From: Sporosarcina sp. E16_8
GTDB taxonomy: Bacteria; Bacillota; Bacilli; Bacillales_A; Planococcaceae
DNA: 58,184 nt
Direction of reading: 5' to 3'
Assembly (NCBI RefSeq): GCF_017347095.1
Contig: NZ_JADPRZ010000019.1
Location: 1 to 58,184 of the forward strand
Under the pieces are notes generated by a model. It had not been told where the DNA came from. It saw only the letters and a list, made by a program, of their open reading frames with translations, and did not search any database. Of the stretch, positions 48,437-58,184 are shown in pieces. The first letter of the stretch is position 1. Each line of letters starts with the position of its first letter. The position numbers were made by a program, and so were the translations under genes.

Positions 48437-49324
48437 ATGAATGATTACTTAGTAAAAGCACTCGCGTTCGACGGAACAATCCGGGCGTATGCGGCTCGCT
48501 CGACAGAAACGGTATCAGAAGTTCAACGTCGTCATGCAATGTGGCCGACTGCAACGGCAGCTTTAGGGCGCTCAATGACAGCGGCGGTCATGATGGGTGC
48601 CATGTCAAAAGGCGAGGATAAACTGACAATAAAAGTTGATGGCAATGGACCGATTGGTTCGATGATTATCGATGCCAACGCGCATGGCGAGGTTCGGGGT
48701 TATGCGTCCAATCCGCAAACGCATTTTGATTTAAATGAGCAGGGTAAACTGGACGTTAGGCGTGCAGTTGGAACGGACGGCTTGTTGTCGATTGTTAAAG
48801 ATCTGGGGCTTCGTGATTTCTTTACGGGGCAAGTTCCGATTGTATCGGGTGAAATCGCTGAAGATTTCACGGAGTACTTTGTTGTTTCGGAGCAGGTACC
48901 TTCTGCAGTGGGACTTGGTGTGCTGGTTAACCCTGACAATACAGTGAAAGCTGCCGGTGGTTTCATTATTCAAGTTATGCCTGGCGCAACGGAAGAAACA
49001 ATTGTGGAGTTGGAAGGGCGTATTGCTAACGTTGAACCGATTTCGACGTTGATTGCGCGTGGTCTTACTCCTGAGGAGATTCTTGGAGAGGTTCTCGGCG
49101 TGGAAAATGTGGAGGTTCTTGATCGGATGGCTGTTTCATTCTCATGTAATTGCTCGAGGGAACGATTTGGAAATGCGATTATTGGTCTTGGGGAGCGCGA
49201 AATTCGAGACATGATTGAAGAGGATGGACAAGCGGAAGCACACTGCCACTTCTGTATGGAAACATACGTATATCCAAAAGAAGTTTTAGAAGGTTTTATC
49301 GATGAAATACAATCGGAAGCCTGA
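48437..49324 (+). CDS. hslO: Redox-regulated chaperone Hsp33
   Basis: A 295-residue Hsp33. The C-terminal zinc switch CNC...CHFC (CxC-x27-30-CxxC) releases zinc on oxidation and activates holdase function. The N-terminal core begins [30 protein letters not shown]. The end overlaps yacD by 23 nt. Confidence 0.96.
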   Translation: MNDYLVKALAFDGTIRAYAARSTETVSEVQRRHAMWPTATAALGRSMTAAVMMGAMSKGEDKLTIKVDGNGPIGSMIIDANAHGEVRGYASNPQTHFDLNEQGKLDVRRAVGTDGLLSIVKDLGLRDFFTGQVPIVSGEIAEDFTEYFVVSEQVPSAVGLGVLVNPDNTVKAAGGFIIQVMPGATEETIVELEGRIANVEPISTLIARGLTPEEILGEVLGVENVEVLDRMAVSFSCNCSRERFGNAIIGLGEREIRDMIEEDGQAEAHCHFCMETYVYPKEVLEGFIDEIQSEA

Positions 49325-50222
49325 AGAAATGCATAGTTCGCAGAAACGAAAGCTGAAGACGAAACCGCTCATCCTGTTGATTGGAGTTCTTTTAGCTTTC
49401 AATATCTTCTGGTTTGTTGGGTGGCTTATACAAGACAAACCGAAGCAGACAGATGAAGAAGTGGCTTCGGTAGCCGGTAAGTCTATTACGAGAGAACAGT
49501 GGATGTCTGCAATGGAAAAGGAAGTGGGACGCGAAACTCTTCTTGACCTTGTGAATGAAAAAGTGATGGCAGTAGCTGCAGAGCAATACGGGATTGATGT
49601 ATCTGATAAGGAAATTGATCTTGAAATTGCGCTGATTCGTTCTGTGGACGGTCGTTCTCATTCTGGTCAAGATGAGAAGGAAATGCGTCAGAAAATCCGT
49701 TCCAATCTCATCCTCGAAAAGGTATTAACGAAAGATATTGTTGTGAAAGATAATGCGGTAAAGAAACAGTATGAGGAAAATACTGCACTTTACAACATTT
49801 TAACCGCTTACAGAACCGCTATAATTGTCGTTCCAACCAAAGTGGATGCGGAACAGACGATTGAAGAACTTTCAAAAGGTTCAAGTTTTGACGTCCTCGC
49901 AAAAGAGCGATCGACGGATTTGGCTTCGGCAAGTCTTGGTGGGGATTTAGGTTATATCAACGAATCGACTGATTCAATCGACAAGGCAATCGTAAAGACT
50001 GTATCCGATGCGCGTGAAGGCTCGACGAGTGGGGTAATAACCTTGAGTGATGGTACATATGCTGTTACTCATGTAAGTGAAGTAGTTAAAGGCCAGTCGT
50101 TTAAATTTAAAGAAGTAAAAGATCATATCAAGCGTGAAATCGCACTTGAGCAGCTTCCGCAAACAGTTAGTCCGGAAGCGTTTTGGAAAGAATTCGATGC
50201 TAAGTGGTTTTACGGTAAATAA
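49302..50222 (+). CDS. yacD: Membrane-anchored parvulin-type peptidyl-prolyl isomerase YacD
   Basis: A 306-residue PrsA-like protein without a lipobox. It has a basic head, one span near residues 22-43 ([20 protein letters not shown]), a SurA-like chaperone region (~55-160) and a parvulin domain (~165-265, with [10 protein letters not shown]). It would assist folding outside the membrane. The start overlaps hslO; the ATG at 49302 (AGAAGG at 8 nt) and the one at 49329 (GGAAG at 10 nt) are both possible. Confidence 0.85.
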   Translation: MKYNRKPEEMHSSQKRKLKTKPLILLIGVLLAFNIFWFVGWLIQDKPKQTDEEVASVAGKSITREQWMSAMEKEVGRETLLDLVNEKVMAVAAEQYGIDVSDKEIDLEIALIRSVDGRSHSGQDEKEMRQKIRSNLILEKVLTKDIVVKDNAVKKQYEENTALYNILTAYRTAIIVVPTKVDAEQTIEELSKGSSFDVLAKERSTDLASASLGGDLGYINESTDSIDKAIVKTVSDAREGSTSGVITLSDGTYAVTHVSEVVKGQSFKFKEVKDHIKREIALEQLPQTVSPEAFWKEFDAKWFYGK

Positions 50223-50225
50223 TAG

Positions 50226-50275
50226 AAAGCTGTTTGGAAGCCGAGATAAATTGGTGTTTCCGGACAGCTTTTCTT
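50226..50275 (+). terminator. Terminator after yacD
   Basis: AAAGCTGTTTGGAA pairs with TTTCCGGACAGCTTTT (including G-T pairs). Confidence 0.75.
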
Positions 50276-50310
50276 AATAGGTAGATAGTATAAGTTTATC
50301 CACATGGATT

Positions 50311-50427
50311 GGTGTCTAGACTTTAGGCGGCCTTCCTTTAACTTCGGTCTTGCCGAAAAGGCATAGTACGCCTTTATCTTCAAGACTTTCGGAGCTTGTC
50401 TAAGCTAAACATGCCTTGCGCTTTTCC
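50311..50427 (+). repeat. Dispersed structured repeat R1, copy F (diverged)
   Basis: A worn copy of the A type in the 345-nt yacD-cysK gap: GTCTAGACTTTAGGCGGCC at the 5' end, AAAGGC/GCCTTT hairpin in the core, CTTTCGGAGCTTGTC, then AAACATGCCTTGCGCTTTTC at the 3' end. The end stem is no longer intact. Confidence 0.6.
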
Positions 50428-50489
50428 TATTTAAGCTTAATAAGCCTGAAAGTATAGGGGAAAGAATCCATATAGTGGGCATTCAATTG

Positions 50490-50519
50490 TTGACAATGTT
50501 CACATAATGGTAGTAATAT
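50490..50519 (+). promoter_or_regulatory. Sigma-A promoter of cysK
   Basis: TTGACA (50490-50495), 18-nt spacer, TAATAT (50514-50519), ~45 nt before the start codon. Confidence 0.7.
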
Positions 50520-50567
50520 TAATAGTATAAGACATATCAAAATAGTAGGAATTGGGAGATGAAATAT

Positions 50568-51494
50568 ATGACGTTAGTTGGAAACTCTATTGCAGATCTT
50601 GTTGGGAAAACACCCCTTGTTAAAATGAACAGAATGACAGGTGCGGATGATGCGGATATATATTTGAAACTGGAGTACATGAATCCGGGATCAAGTGTTA
50701 AAGATCGTATTGCGCTCGCGATGATCGAAGCGGCTGAAAAGTCCGGAGATTTAAAAGAGGGAAGTACGATTATTGAACCGACAAGCGGTAACACGGGAAT
50801 CGGTCTAGCGATGATCGCGGCGGCGAAAGGGTATAAGGCTGTTTTGGTTATGCCGGATACGATGAGTACAGAGAGACGTAATCTACTTCGTGCTTATGGC
50901 GCTGATCTTGTGTTAACGCCGGGTGCTGAAGGCATGAAAGGTGCTATCGGAAAAGCGGAAGAGCTTTCGAAGGAAAATGGCTGGTTCATGCCACAACAAT
51001 TTAACAATGAGGCAAATCCTGAAATTCACCGCTTAACGACGGGTCCGGAAATTGCGGATGCGTTGGATCGCGTGGATGCGTTCATTTCTGGAATTGGAAC
51101 GGGTGGTACGATTACAGGTGTAGGTAGCGTTTTGAAAGAACGTTTTCCAGAAGTAAGTATCATCGCTATTGAACCGACAGACTCGCCTGTGCTATCAGGT
51201 GGAAAGCCTGGTCCGCATAAAATTCAAGGAATTGGTGCAGGGTTCATTCCAAAAGTTCTCAATACTGATATTTATGATGAAATCATCCAAGTAACGAACG
51301 ATGAAGCGTATGATACAGCAAGACGTGCAGCACGCGAAGAGGGTATTCTCGGTGGTGTTTCATCAGGGGCGGCAATCTTTGCAGCACTACAAGTGGCGAA
51401 GAAGCTTGGTAAAGGGAAGAAAGTCGTTGCAATCCTTCCGTCGAACGGCGAGCGTTACCTGAGCACGCCACTTTATCAATTTGACGAAGAGTAA
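50568..51494 (+). CDS. cysK: Cysteine synthase A (O-acetylserine sulfhydrylase)
   Basis: A 308-residue PLP enzyme joining sulfide to O-acetylserine. The PLP lysine is K45 in PGSSVKDR and the substrate loop is TSGNTG (72-77). A glycine-rich phosphate loop GIGTGGT lies near residue 180. The ATG at 50568 gives the family length and has GGGAG 9 nt upstream; the ATG at 50559 abuts the RBS. Confidence 0.97.
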   Translation: MTLVGNSIADLVGKTPLVKMNRMTGADDADIYLKLEYMNPGSSVKDRIALAMIEAAEKSGDLKEGSTIIEPTSGNTGIGLAMIAAAKGYKAVLVMPDTMSTERRNLLRAYGADLVLTPGAEGMKGAIGKAEELSKENGWFMPQQFNNEANPEIHRLTTGPEIADALDRVDAFISGIGTGGTITGVGSVLKERFPEVSIIAIEPTDSPVLSGGKPGPHKIQGIGAGFIPKVLNTDIYDEIIQVTNDEAYDTARRAAREEGILGGVSSGAAIFAALQVAKKLGKGKKVVAILPSNGERYLSTPLYQFDEE

Positions 51495-51507
51495 TAGGGT
51501 GGGAGGG

Positions 51508-51537
51508 GAAGAGGCTGAGATGCTTCTTCTTTTTTTG
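51508..51537 (+). terminator. Terminator after cysK
   Basis: GAAGAGGC pairs with GCTTCTTC (one G-T) over six bases, then TTTTTTTT. Confidence 0.75.
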
Positions 51538-51570
51538 TTGGAATTTGTTTGTAGTAGTTGGATTTGTGGT

Positions 51571-51677
51571 GTTATATGATCGTTTGCTGTGGGTTTATGA
51601 TTGGTTAGCGAGTTATATGATTGGTTGCCATGGGTTTATGCTTGGTTAGCGAGTTATATGATCGTTTGCCATGGAAT
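51571..51677 (+). repeat. Tandem repeat array, 41-nt unit built of ~20-nt halves
   Basis: Units begin GTTATATGAT at 51571, 51612 and 51653. Each 41-nt unit consists of two related halves, of the form TTATATGATTGGTTGCC and TTTATGATTGGTTAGCG, giving five ~20-nt modules. It occupies most of the 302-nt gap between cysK and pabB. No gene or promoter is obvious in the array. Confidence 0.85.
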
Positions 51678-51796
51678 ATGCACGATTTATGATGGTCCTT
51701 CAAATAAAAAGACGTCATCTGCTTCTCTTTTTATAGCGTAAAATGGCTTTCACGCGGTAAGATGAAGATATTAATTGTTATCGGGAGGAAACTGGG

Positions 51797-53206
51797 ATGA
51801 ACAAACAAAAGATCGCTTATACGACATCGGCAATGACGAAAGAACAGCTTTTCTATGCTTATAAAGAGTTGGCGCATGAGCATGATAGCCATATCCTCCT
51901 TGAAAGTGGACGTGGTGGAGCGTTATGTATGGCGGGAATTGATCCACTTGTTACGTTACGAGCATTAGGTGGCGACAAATTACAACTTATCTGGCGTGAT
52001 GGTACGGAGGAAGTAAGAGAAGGAAATCCCCTTGAATTGCTAAATGCTTTTGTTAAGTCCTATGAAATGGAATCTATTCCTGGACTGCCAGACTTCCAAG
52101 GCGGTGCGGCAGGATTTATCAGTTACGATTATGTTCGTACATATGAAAATATTCCAGTCGATACACTAGACGATCTCGATACACCTGATTTGTTCTTCTA
52201 TTTATTCGACCGCTGGGTAGTGCTTGACATTAAGACTGAAATGGCTTATTTCATGACACTTCCGAACTGTGGATTGGAACCAGCGCAGTTGGAAGTCGAA
52301 TGGGTGGCTGCGGCTTCGGAAGGGCTGAGCAAGCAAGTCTTCACGCCGGGAAAAGCGACGGAAGTGTTGGTAAGTGAAGGTGGTCTTGCTGTATCTGTGA
52401 CAGGACCGCAGTTTGAACAGATGGTTCGAGACGTGCAGGCTTATATTACTAGCGGGGATGTTGTTCAAGTCAATCTTTCAGTGAGGCAATCAAAACCGCT
52501 GTCAGCACATCCGCTAGATATGTACGAAGCACTTCGATCATTTAATCCTTCACCTTATATGGCTTCAATTGGTTCACCAGATTTTGCTGTCGTATCTGGT
52601 TCACCCGAACTGCTTTTAAAGAAGCGTGGAGATGAACTAAGTACACGACCAATTGGTGGAACGAGGCCAAGGGGGAAAGATGAAGACGAAGATGCGACGC
52701 TTCAAGAGGATTTATTGTCGAATGAAAAAGAGACTGGCGAACATATTATGCTAGTAGATCTAGAGCGGGAAGACTTTGAACGTGTTTGTGCACCTGAAAC
52801 GGTGGAAACCGATGAATTCATGGTTGTGGAGAAATATTCACATGTTATGCACCTTGTATCGAACGTTCGTGGAACGGCGACAGAAGGTATTTCGAATGCA
52901 GAAATCGTTAAAGGTGTGTTCCCGGGAGGTTCGATTACGGGTTCACCGAAACTCCGGACGATGGAAATTATTGAAGAACTTGAGCCGACAAGAAGAGGAT
53001 TATACACGGGATCTATTGGCTGGTTCGGCTTTAACGGTGATTTCGAACTGAATATCGTCATAAGAACTGCCTATATCAAGGATGGTATTGCACATATTCA
53101 AGCAGGCGCGGGTCTTGTTGTTGATTCAGTACCGAATGCGGAGTATGTAGAATCATTGAATAAAGCAAAAGCGCTTTGGCAAGCAAAGGCAATGGCTGAA
53201 AAGTAA
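51797..53206 (+). CDS. pabB: Aminodeoxychorismate synthase component I
   Basis: A 469-residue chorismate-binding enzyme (PabB/TrpE family) that aminates chorismate on the way to 4-aminobenzoate. The N-terminal domain spans 1-~200 and the chorismate domain ~210-465, with PIGGTRPRGK, GEHIMLVDLERED, FPGGSITGSPK and IQAGAGLVVDS. Assignment as PabB rather than TrpE rests on the folate neighbours. Where E. coli PabB has a nucleophilic lysine (PIKGT), this protein has glycine. No glutaminase gene (pabA) follows; pabC begins 16 nt later. Confidence 0.9.
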   Translation: MNKQKIAYTTSAMTKEQLFYAYKELAHEHDSHILLESGRGGALCMAGIDPLVTLRALGGDKLQLIWRDGTEEVREGNPLELLNAFVKSYEMESIPGLPDFQGGAAGFISYDYVRTYENIPVDTLDDLDTPDLFFYLFDRWVVLDIKTEMAYFMTLPNCGLEPAQLEVEWVAAASEGLSKQVFTPGKATEVLVSEGGLAVSVTGPQFEQMVRDVQAYITSGDVVQVNLSVRQSKPLSAHPLDMYEALRSFNPSPYMASIGSPDFAVVSGSPELLLKKRGDELSTRPIGGTRPRGKDEDEDATLQEDLLSNEKETGEHIMLVDLEREDFERVCAPETVETDEFMVVEKYSHVMHLVSNVRGTATEGISNAEIVKGVFPGGSITGSPKLRTMEIIEELEPTRRGLYTGSIGWFGFNGDFELNIVIRTAYIKDGIAHIQAGAGLVVDSVPNAEYVESLNKAKALWQAKAMAEK

Positions 53207-53222
53207 GATTGGGGGATTCGGT

Positions 53223-54077
53223 ATGTGGTGTTGGATGAATGGTGAATTCCTGCATGCGGAGGAGTTAAAAATCTCCCCGTTTGATCATGGATTTCTATAC
53301 GGCGCCGGATTTTTTGAAACCTTCAGGACATACGACGGCAATGTGCTCTTGTATGATAAACATATGGACAGATTGCATACGGCGCTCACAGAGTACCGTA
53401 TTGCGATGCCTTATGATGAAACCGAAATTCTCGCAGCTGTACGCAAGCTAGATGACTTAAATGGCGGACAGGACGGCTATTTTCGGTTAAACGTTTCAGC
53501 GGGTGTCCATGATATCGGTCTTGCACCCTCTTCATACGCATCGCCGAACGTGATTTTATTCAGAAAAGAATTGGCTCCGACTGTTCGTGGTACGGAAAAG
53601 AAGGCCGTTTGGCTTGAGACAACCCGTAATAAACCCGAAAGTATTGTGCGCCATAAATCGCATAATTTCCTTAATAACGTGCGGGGGCGGCTAGAGCTGC
53701 CTTCATTGAAAGAGTTGGAAGGTCTTTTCGTGACAGTGGAAGGTTTTGTTGCGGAAGGCGTTACGTCAAATATCTTTTGGGTGAAGGATGGCGTGCTATT
53801 TACACCAGCTATCGAAACAGGAATTCTGCCGGGGACGACACGTGCGTTTATTATTGAATGCGCTAGGGTTGCGGGAATTACAGTGAATGAAGGGTTTTAC
53901 GGTAAAGAATATGTAGAGGACGCGGACGAGTTATTCGTCACGAACGCAGTGCAGGAACTTGTGCCACTATCTATGGTTGAAGAAATCTCACTACCAGGGG
54001 CAACAGGCGCTTATTATAAAATACTACATGAATTTTATATACAGGCAATAGATGAAATGGAAGAAGGTTGCTGTTGA
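53223..54077 (+). CDS. pabC: 4-amino-4-deoxychorismate lyase
   Basis: A 284-residue fold-type IV PLP enzyme that releases pyruvate from aminodeoxychorismate to give 4-aminobenzoate. The PLP lysine is in SIVRHKSHNFLNN (near residue 144) and the later GVTSNIFWVKDG and GILPGTTR segments are conserved. It could also be read as a D-amino acid or branched-chain aminotransferase; context decides. The stop overlaps folP (TGATG). Confidence 0.92.
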   Translation: MWCWMNGEFLHAEELKISPFDHGFLYGAGFFETFRTYDGNVLLYDKHMDRLHTALTEYRIAMPYDETEILAAVRKLDDLNGGQDGYFRLNVSAGVHDIGLAPSSYASPNVILFRKELAPTVRGTEKKAVWLETTRNKPESIVRHKSHNFLNNVRGRLELPSLKELEGLFVTVEGFVAEGVTSNIFWVKDGVLFTPAIETGILPGTTRAFIIECARVAGITVNEGFYGKEYVEDADELFVTNAVQELVPLSMVEEISLPGATGAYYKILHEFYIQAIDEMEEGCC

Positions 54078-54928
54078 TGGAATTGGCTCGTGCACGTGAT
54101 AGCTATCAGTTCAGGAATGCGGAAATGGATTTTAAGAAAGAAACGGTTATTATGGGTATTTTAAATGTCACGCCGGATTCGTTCTCAGATGGTGGAAAAT
54201 ACGGTCGCATCGACGCTGCGCTTAAACGCGCGGAAGAAATGCTTCGTGACGGGGCCAAGATTATCGACGTGGGCGGGGAATCGACACGTCCGGGGCATAT
54301 CCCGATTTCATTGGAAGAAGAGCTCGAACGAACAATTCCTGTTATCAGGGCTTTGACAAGAGAGCTTGGATGTACGGTGTCGATTGATACATATAAAGCG
54401 GGTGTCGCGGAAGAAGCGATACTTGCGGGCGCGCAGATTATAAATGATATATGGGGAGCGAAACGTGAACCGTATATTGCGGACGTTGCAGCGAAGCACG
54501 GCGTTCCGATTATATTGATGCATAACCGTGAGAAGGCAGAGTATGAGGGTAGTTTCATGGATGAAGTTATCGCTGATTTGCAAGAAAGTGTCGGGATTGC
54601 AGTTGCGGCAGGTGTAACGCACGACAATATCTGGCTCGATCCAGGTATCGGCTTCGCGCGCAATGCCATTCAAAACATCTGGACGATGCAAGGGCTCGAT
54701 CGGATTTCTGAAATGGGCTACCCGGTTCTTCTTGGGACTTCGCGGAAGTCGTTAATCGGCAACGTGCTCGGATTGCCTGTCGAGGAACGGTTAGAGGGAA
54801 CAGGTGCAACGGTTTGTTATGGAATTGAACACGGCTGCCACATTATGCGGGTTCATGACGTGAAGGAAATAGCACGAATGGCGAAAATGATGGATGTACT
54901 GACGGGGAAAACCGATTTCGAACAATAG
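54077..54928 (+). CDS. folP: Dihydropteroate synthase
   Basis: A 283-residue TIM-barrel enzyme joining 4-aminobenzoate to the pterin diphosphate; it is the sulfonamide target. MGILNVTPDSFSDGG, GGESTRPG, SIDTYK and the C-terminal GTSRKSLIG/MRVHDVKE motifs are all intact. The ATG at 54077 overlaps the pabC stop by one base and follows AGAAGG. Called sul in B. subtilis. Confidence 0.96.
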   Translation: MELARARDSYQFRNAEMDFKKETVIMGILNVTPDSFSDGGKYGRIDAALKRAEEMLRDGAKIIDVGGESTRPGHIPISLEEELERTIPVIRALTRELGCTVSIDTYKAGVAEEAILAGAQIINDIWGAKREPYIADVAAKHGVPIILMHNREKAEYEGSFMDEVIADLQESVGIAVAAGVTHDNIWLDPGIGFARNAIQNIWTMQGLDRISEMGYPVLLGTSRKSLIGNVLGLPVEERLEGTGATVCYGIEHGCHIMRVHDVKEIARMAKMMDVLTGKTDFEQ

Positions 54929-54939
54929 GAGGATGCGCA

Positions 54940-55308
54940 ATGGATTATATTCATCTGAATGAATTAGAGTTTTACGGGTATCACGGGGTGTTGCCTGAAG
55001 AAACGAAACTAGGCCAGCGTTTTCGTGTAACGGTGTCACTTGCGACGGATCTTTCGGAAGCGGGAAAAACGGATAATCTGGATAAAACGGTGAATTATGC
55101 GGAAGTATATAATGTATGTCAATCGATTGTTGAAGGAGAACCGGTAAAATTGATTGAGGCGGTTGCTGAAAAAATTGCAACTGCTGTATTAGTTAAGTTT
55201 GTGGATAAAGTGACAGGTGTTCGTGTGGTACTCATAAAACCAGATCCGCCGATTCCTGGCCATTATGCATCGGTGTCAGTTGATATTACGAGGGGGCACT
55301 TCCAGTGA
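54940..55308 (+). CDS. folB: Dihydroneopterin aldolase
   Basis: A 122-residue tunnelling-fold enzyme converting dihydroneopterin to hydroxymethyl-dihydropterin. FYGYHGVLPEETKLGQRF near the N-terminus holds the catalytic glutamate and tyrosine region, and VRVVLIKPDPPIPGHYASVSVDI is the conserved C-terminal stretch with the catalytic lysine. RBS AGGAGG. The stop overlaps the folK GTG. Confidence 0.95.
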   Translation: MDYIHLNELEFYGYHGVLPEETKLGQRFRVTVSLATDLSEAGKTDNLDKTVNYAEVYNVCQSIVEGEPVKLIEAVAEKIATAVLVKFVDKVTGVRVVLIKPDPPIPGHYASVSVDITRGHFQ

Positions 55309-55790
55309 ACGTAGTCTACCTGTCGATTGGTTCGAACATCGGCGATAGGTACCATCACCTGAGGGAGGCGGTGCGGGCACTTCATGTACACGAAGGGCTA
55401 ACAGTTACTTCAGTTTCATCGGTTTATGAAACGGTGCCTGTCGGCTTTACGAATCAAGCCGATTTCCTCAACATGGTCGTATGCGTAGAAACGGGTTTAG
55501 CAGCACATGATCTTCTGGAGGTTTGTAAAAATATTGAACATGGACTCGGTCGGATTCGTACTATAAGGTGGGGTCCGCGGACTGCAGACCTTGACATTTT
55601 ATTGTATAATAACGACAATATAAAAACAGAGAACTTGATTGTACCGCACCCGAGAATGCATGAGCGGGCCTTCGTTCTTATTCCGCTTCTTGAAATCGCT
55701 CCTTTAATGGCCAGTCCAATGGTAGATACGGGTGTTATTCTTTGGAAGAAGGTTAATGGGGTCAATGATTTATTACAAGGTGGCGAATGA
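55305..55790 (+). CDS. folK: 2-amino-4-hydroxy-6-hydroxymethyldihydropteridine diphosphokinase
   Basis: A 161-residue HPPK that transfers diphosphate from ATP to the pterin. YLSIGSNIGDR, the metal-binding GPRTADLDILLYN, and VPHPRMHERAFVLIPLLEI are intact. The GTG start overlaps the folB stop (GTGA). In B. subtilis yazB and dusB follow; here only a dusB remnant does. Confidence 0.95.
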   Translation: MNVVYLSIGSNIGDRYHHLREAVRALHVHEGLTVTSVSSVYETVPVGFTNQADFLNMVVCVETGLAAHDLLEVCKNIEHGLGRIRTIRWGPRTADLDILLYNNDNIKTENLIVPHPRMHERAFVLIPLLEIAPLMASPMVDTGVILWKKVNGVNDLLQGGE

Positions 55791-55823
55791 AGTGTCTCTG
55801 GTCGTCTAGTCGGTGAATATAGG

Positions 55824-56092
55824 TGAATAGCTTACGAACCGAATGCATGTGAGAAAATCAATGTATGCCTGCTTCACTTCGGACGTCTTATGGCCATAAA
55901 AGGCGAATATGTCGTAGTTCGTGAAATGCGCAACCACCCTCCTTGGTATATGAAGGGGATTCGTGGCAACGCGGAAATATGTAACATGATTAATACAATG
56001 GAAACAGCTGAGGCCTAACTAATCTAATGAACGGCTTTGCCGATGAAATGATGGAACGCGAACAAGTGGCGTTTGGTGTAAGTGCTGTTTGA
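55824..56092 (+). pseudogene. dusB: Remnant of tRNA-dihydrouridine synthase gene dusB (C-terminal part)
   Basis: From 55851 to 56015 one frame reads EKINVCLLHFGRLMAIKGEY, then VVVREMRNHPPWYMKGIRGN, then AEICNMINTMETAEA and stop. This is the conserved C-terminal RNA-binding part of DusB (the (K)GE-VREMRKH-WY-KGIRG-NxxN pattern). A short upstream bit, IAYEPNAC, precedes it after a stop. Another frame (56027-56089) continues NGFADEMMEREQVAFG, like a DusB tail. The FMN-binding barrel (~230 residues) is missing. dusB sits exactly here, between folK and lysS, in B. subtilis. Confidence 0.85.
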
Positions 56093-56106
56093 ATCAGATG
56101 ATCCAG

Positions 56107-56135
56107 GCCGCCACGTATTGTGGTGGCTCTTTTTT
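56107..56135 (+). terminator. Terminator behind the dusB remnant
   Basis: GCCGCCAC pairs with GTGGTGGC (one G-T) around GTATT, then TCTTTTTT. Confidence 0.85.
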
Positions 56136-56143
56136 GTGAATGA

Positions 56144-57736
<1,593 letters not shown>

Positions 57737-57743
57737 AGGAAAC

Positions 57744-57791
57744 AATCGCTATACAGTGCCCCTTAAAGTGCATTGTATAGCGATTTTTGTT
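57744..57791 (+). terminator. Terminator after lysS
   Basis: AATCGCTATACA pairs with TGTATAGCGATT, with an inner GTGC/GCAT-like extension, followed by TTTTGTTTT. Confidence 0.88.
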
Positions 57792-57830
57792 TTAATGTAG
57801 AGGAAGTTGAAACTAATTTCGAAATTAGTG

Positions 57831-57859
57831 TTGCATTTAAAAGAACCAGGTGTTATATT
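57831..57859 (+). promoter_or_regulatory. rRNA operon promoter P1
   Basis: TTGCAT (57831-57836), 17-nt spacer, TATATT (57854-57859). An 18-bp perfect palindrome ACTAATTTCGAAATTAGT (57812-57829) abuts the -35. Confidence 0.7.
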
Positions 57860-57926
57860 AGATAACGTTGCCAGTCCGACATAACGAAAACAGTCAAACA
57901 GCAAAAAAAGAAATTGAAATTAGTTG

Positions 57927-57955
57927 TTGACACGGACGAAGCGAAATGTTATGAT
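57927..57955 (+). promoter_or_regulatory. rRNA operon promoter P2
   Basis: TTGACA (57927-57932), 17-nt spacer, TATGAT (57950-57955); likely start at G57962. A-rich sequence and GAAATTAGT lie just upstream as a possible UP element. Confidence 0.92.
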
Positions 57956-57961
57956 ATAAAA

Positions 57962-58184
57962 GTTGTCACCGAAACAACGACAACTACTTAAAACGAAGAT
58001 TGAAACTTAATTCTTCCGACATGAACCTTGAAAACTGAACAGCAAAACATCAATGAAATACAGCGAGAGTGCTAACACACTTGAGCAAAACGTTTCTAAC
58101 TAAACCAGCTTCGGTTGGTCGAAAAGAAACACACACAAGAATCTTCGGATTCGAGTCAGCAAGAAATGAGCTATTCATTTTCTT
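57962..58184 (+). other. 16S rRNA leader (mature 16S begins beyond the window)
   Basis: The ~220 nt after P2 contain the boxA-like ACCTTGAAAACTGAACAGC (58023-58041) and ACTTGAGCAAAACG, the usual pre-16S leader words. Paired processing sequences are also visible, such as AACCAGCTTCGGTTGGTC. The sequence ends ATGAGCTATTCATTTTCTT, which normally lies a few bases before the 16S 5' end. No coding gene is seen. Confidence 0.85.

Noticed and set aside
51571..51677. CRISPR array
   Set aside because: Modules are contiguous and there are no unique spacers between repeats; no cas genes in the window.
54106..54669. 187-codon minus-strand frame across folP
   Set aside because: A long shadow of the dihydropteroate synthase gene; no RBS and a serine/isoleucine-rich composition typical of antisense frames.

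Overview
The window is a chromosomal segment of a spore-forming, low-to-moderate G+C Bacillales bacterium. The likeliest home is the Planococcaceae/Caryophanaceae, near Sporosarcina; this rests on remembered protein and repeat similarity, since no database search was possible. It starts inside the last ~100 nt of a 5S rRNA and ends in the leader of another rRNA operon, just before 16S. Between the two lies the conserved origin-proximal block known from Bacillus subtilis, from yaaO to lysS, almost all on the + strand.

Layout: (1) 1-540, 5S end, rRNA terminator and a dispersed repeat. (2) 540-7734, speA/yaaO, tmk, darA, yaaR, holB, ricT, yabA, trmN6, yazA, rsmI: replication, nucleotide, c-di-AMP and RNA modification genes. 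(3) abrB on the minus strand, with a clear sigma-A promoter and tandem Spo0A boxes, divergent from metG. (4) 10728-22784, tatD, yabE, rnmV, ksgA, veg, sspF, ispE, purR, ridA, spoVG, glmU, prs, ctc, pth, fin. (5) mfd and spoVT. (6) 27350-34900, an accessory insertion between spoVT and yabM: a Fur-box-flanked divergent siderophore-iron locus (ATPase + FhuF-like reductase; lipoprotein + fused double permease), an unknown membrane-anchored protein, an MFS exporter behind an SD-sequestering hairpin, and a small Spo0E-like phosphatase gene. (7) 34952-40173, yabM, yabN/mazG, rqcP, yabP, yabQ, divIC, yabR. (8) An elongator tRNA-Met on the minus strand, then spoIIE, tilS, hpt, ftsH, coaX, hslO, yacD, cysK. 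(9) The folate cluster pabB-pabC-folP-folB-folK, then a decayed dusB remnant, lysS and tandem rRNA promoters.

Compared with the remembered B. subtilis order, yabG, yabS, yabT, pabA and yazB are absent and dusB is a pseudogene. Promoter-level regulation is well preserved: sigma-H before spoVG, sigma-B before ctc, sigma-G before spoVT, 0A boxes at abrB, tandem sigma-A promoters at veg.

The most unusual material is non-coding. A family of structured intergenic repeats (at least six copies, all in the same orientation) has shared ends, three interchangeable cores and compensatory base changes in a core hairpin. Other items are a second shorter repeat family, a pair of CAGTTACT-type hairpin elements, and a ~20-nt tandem repeat array after cysK.
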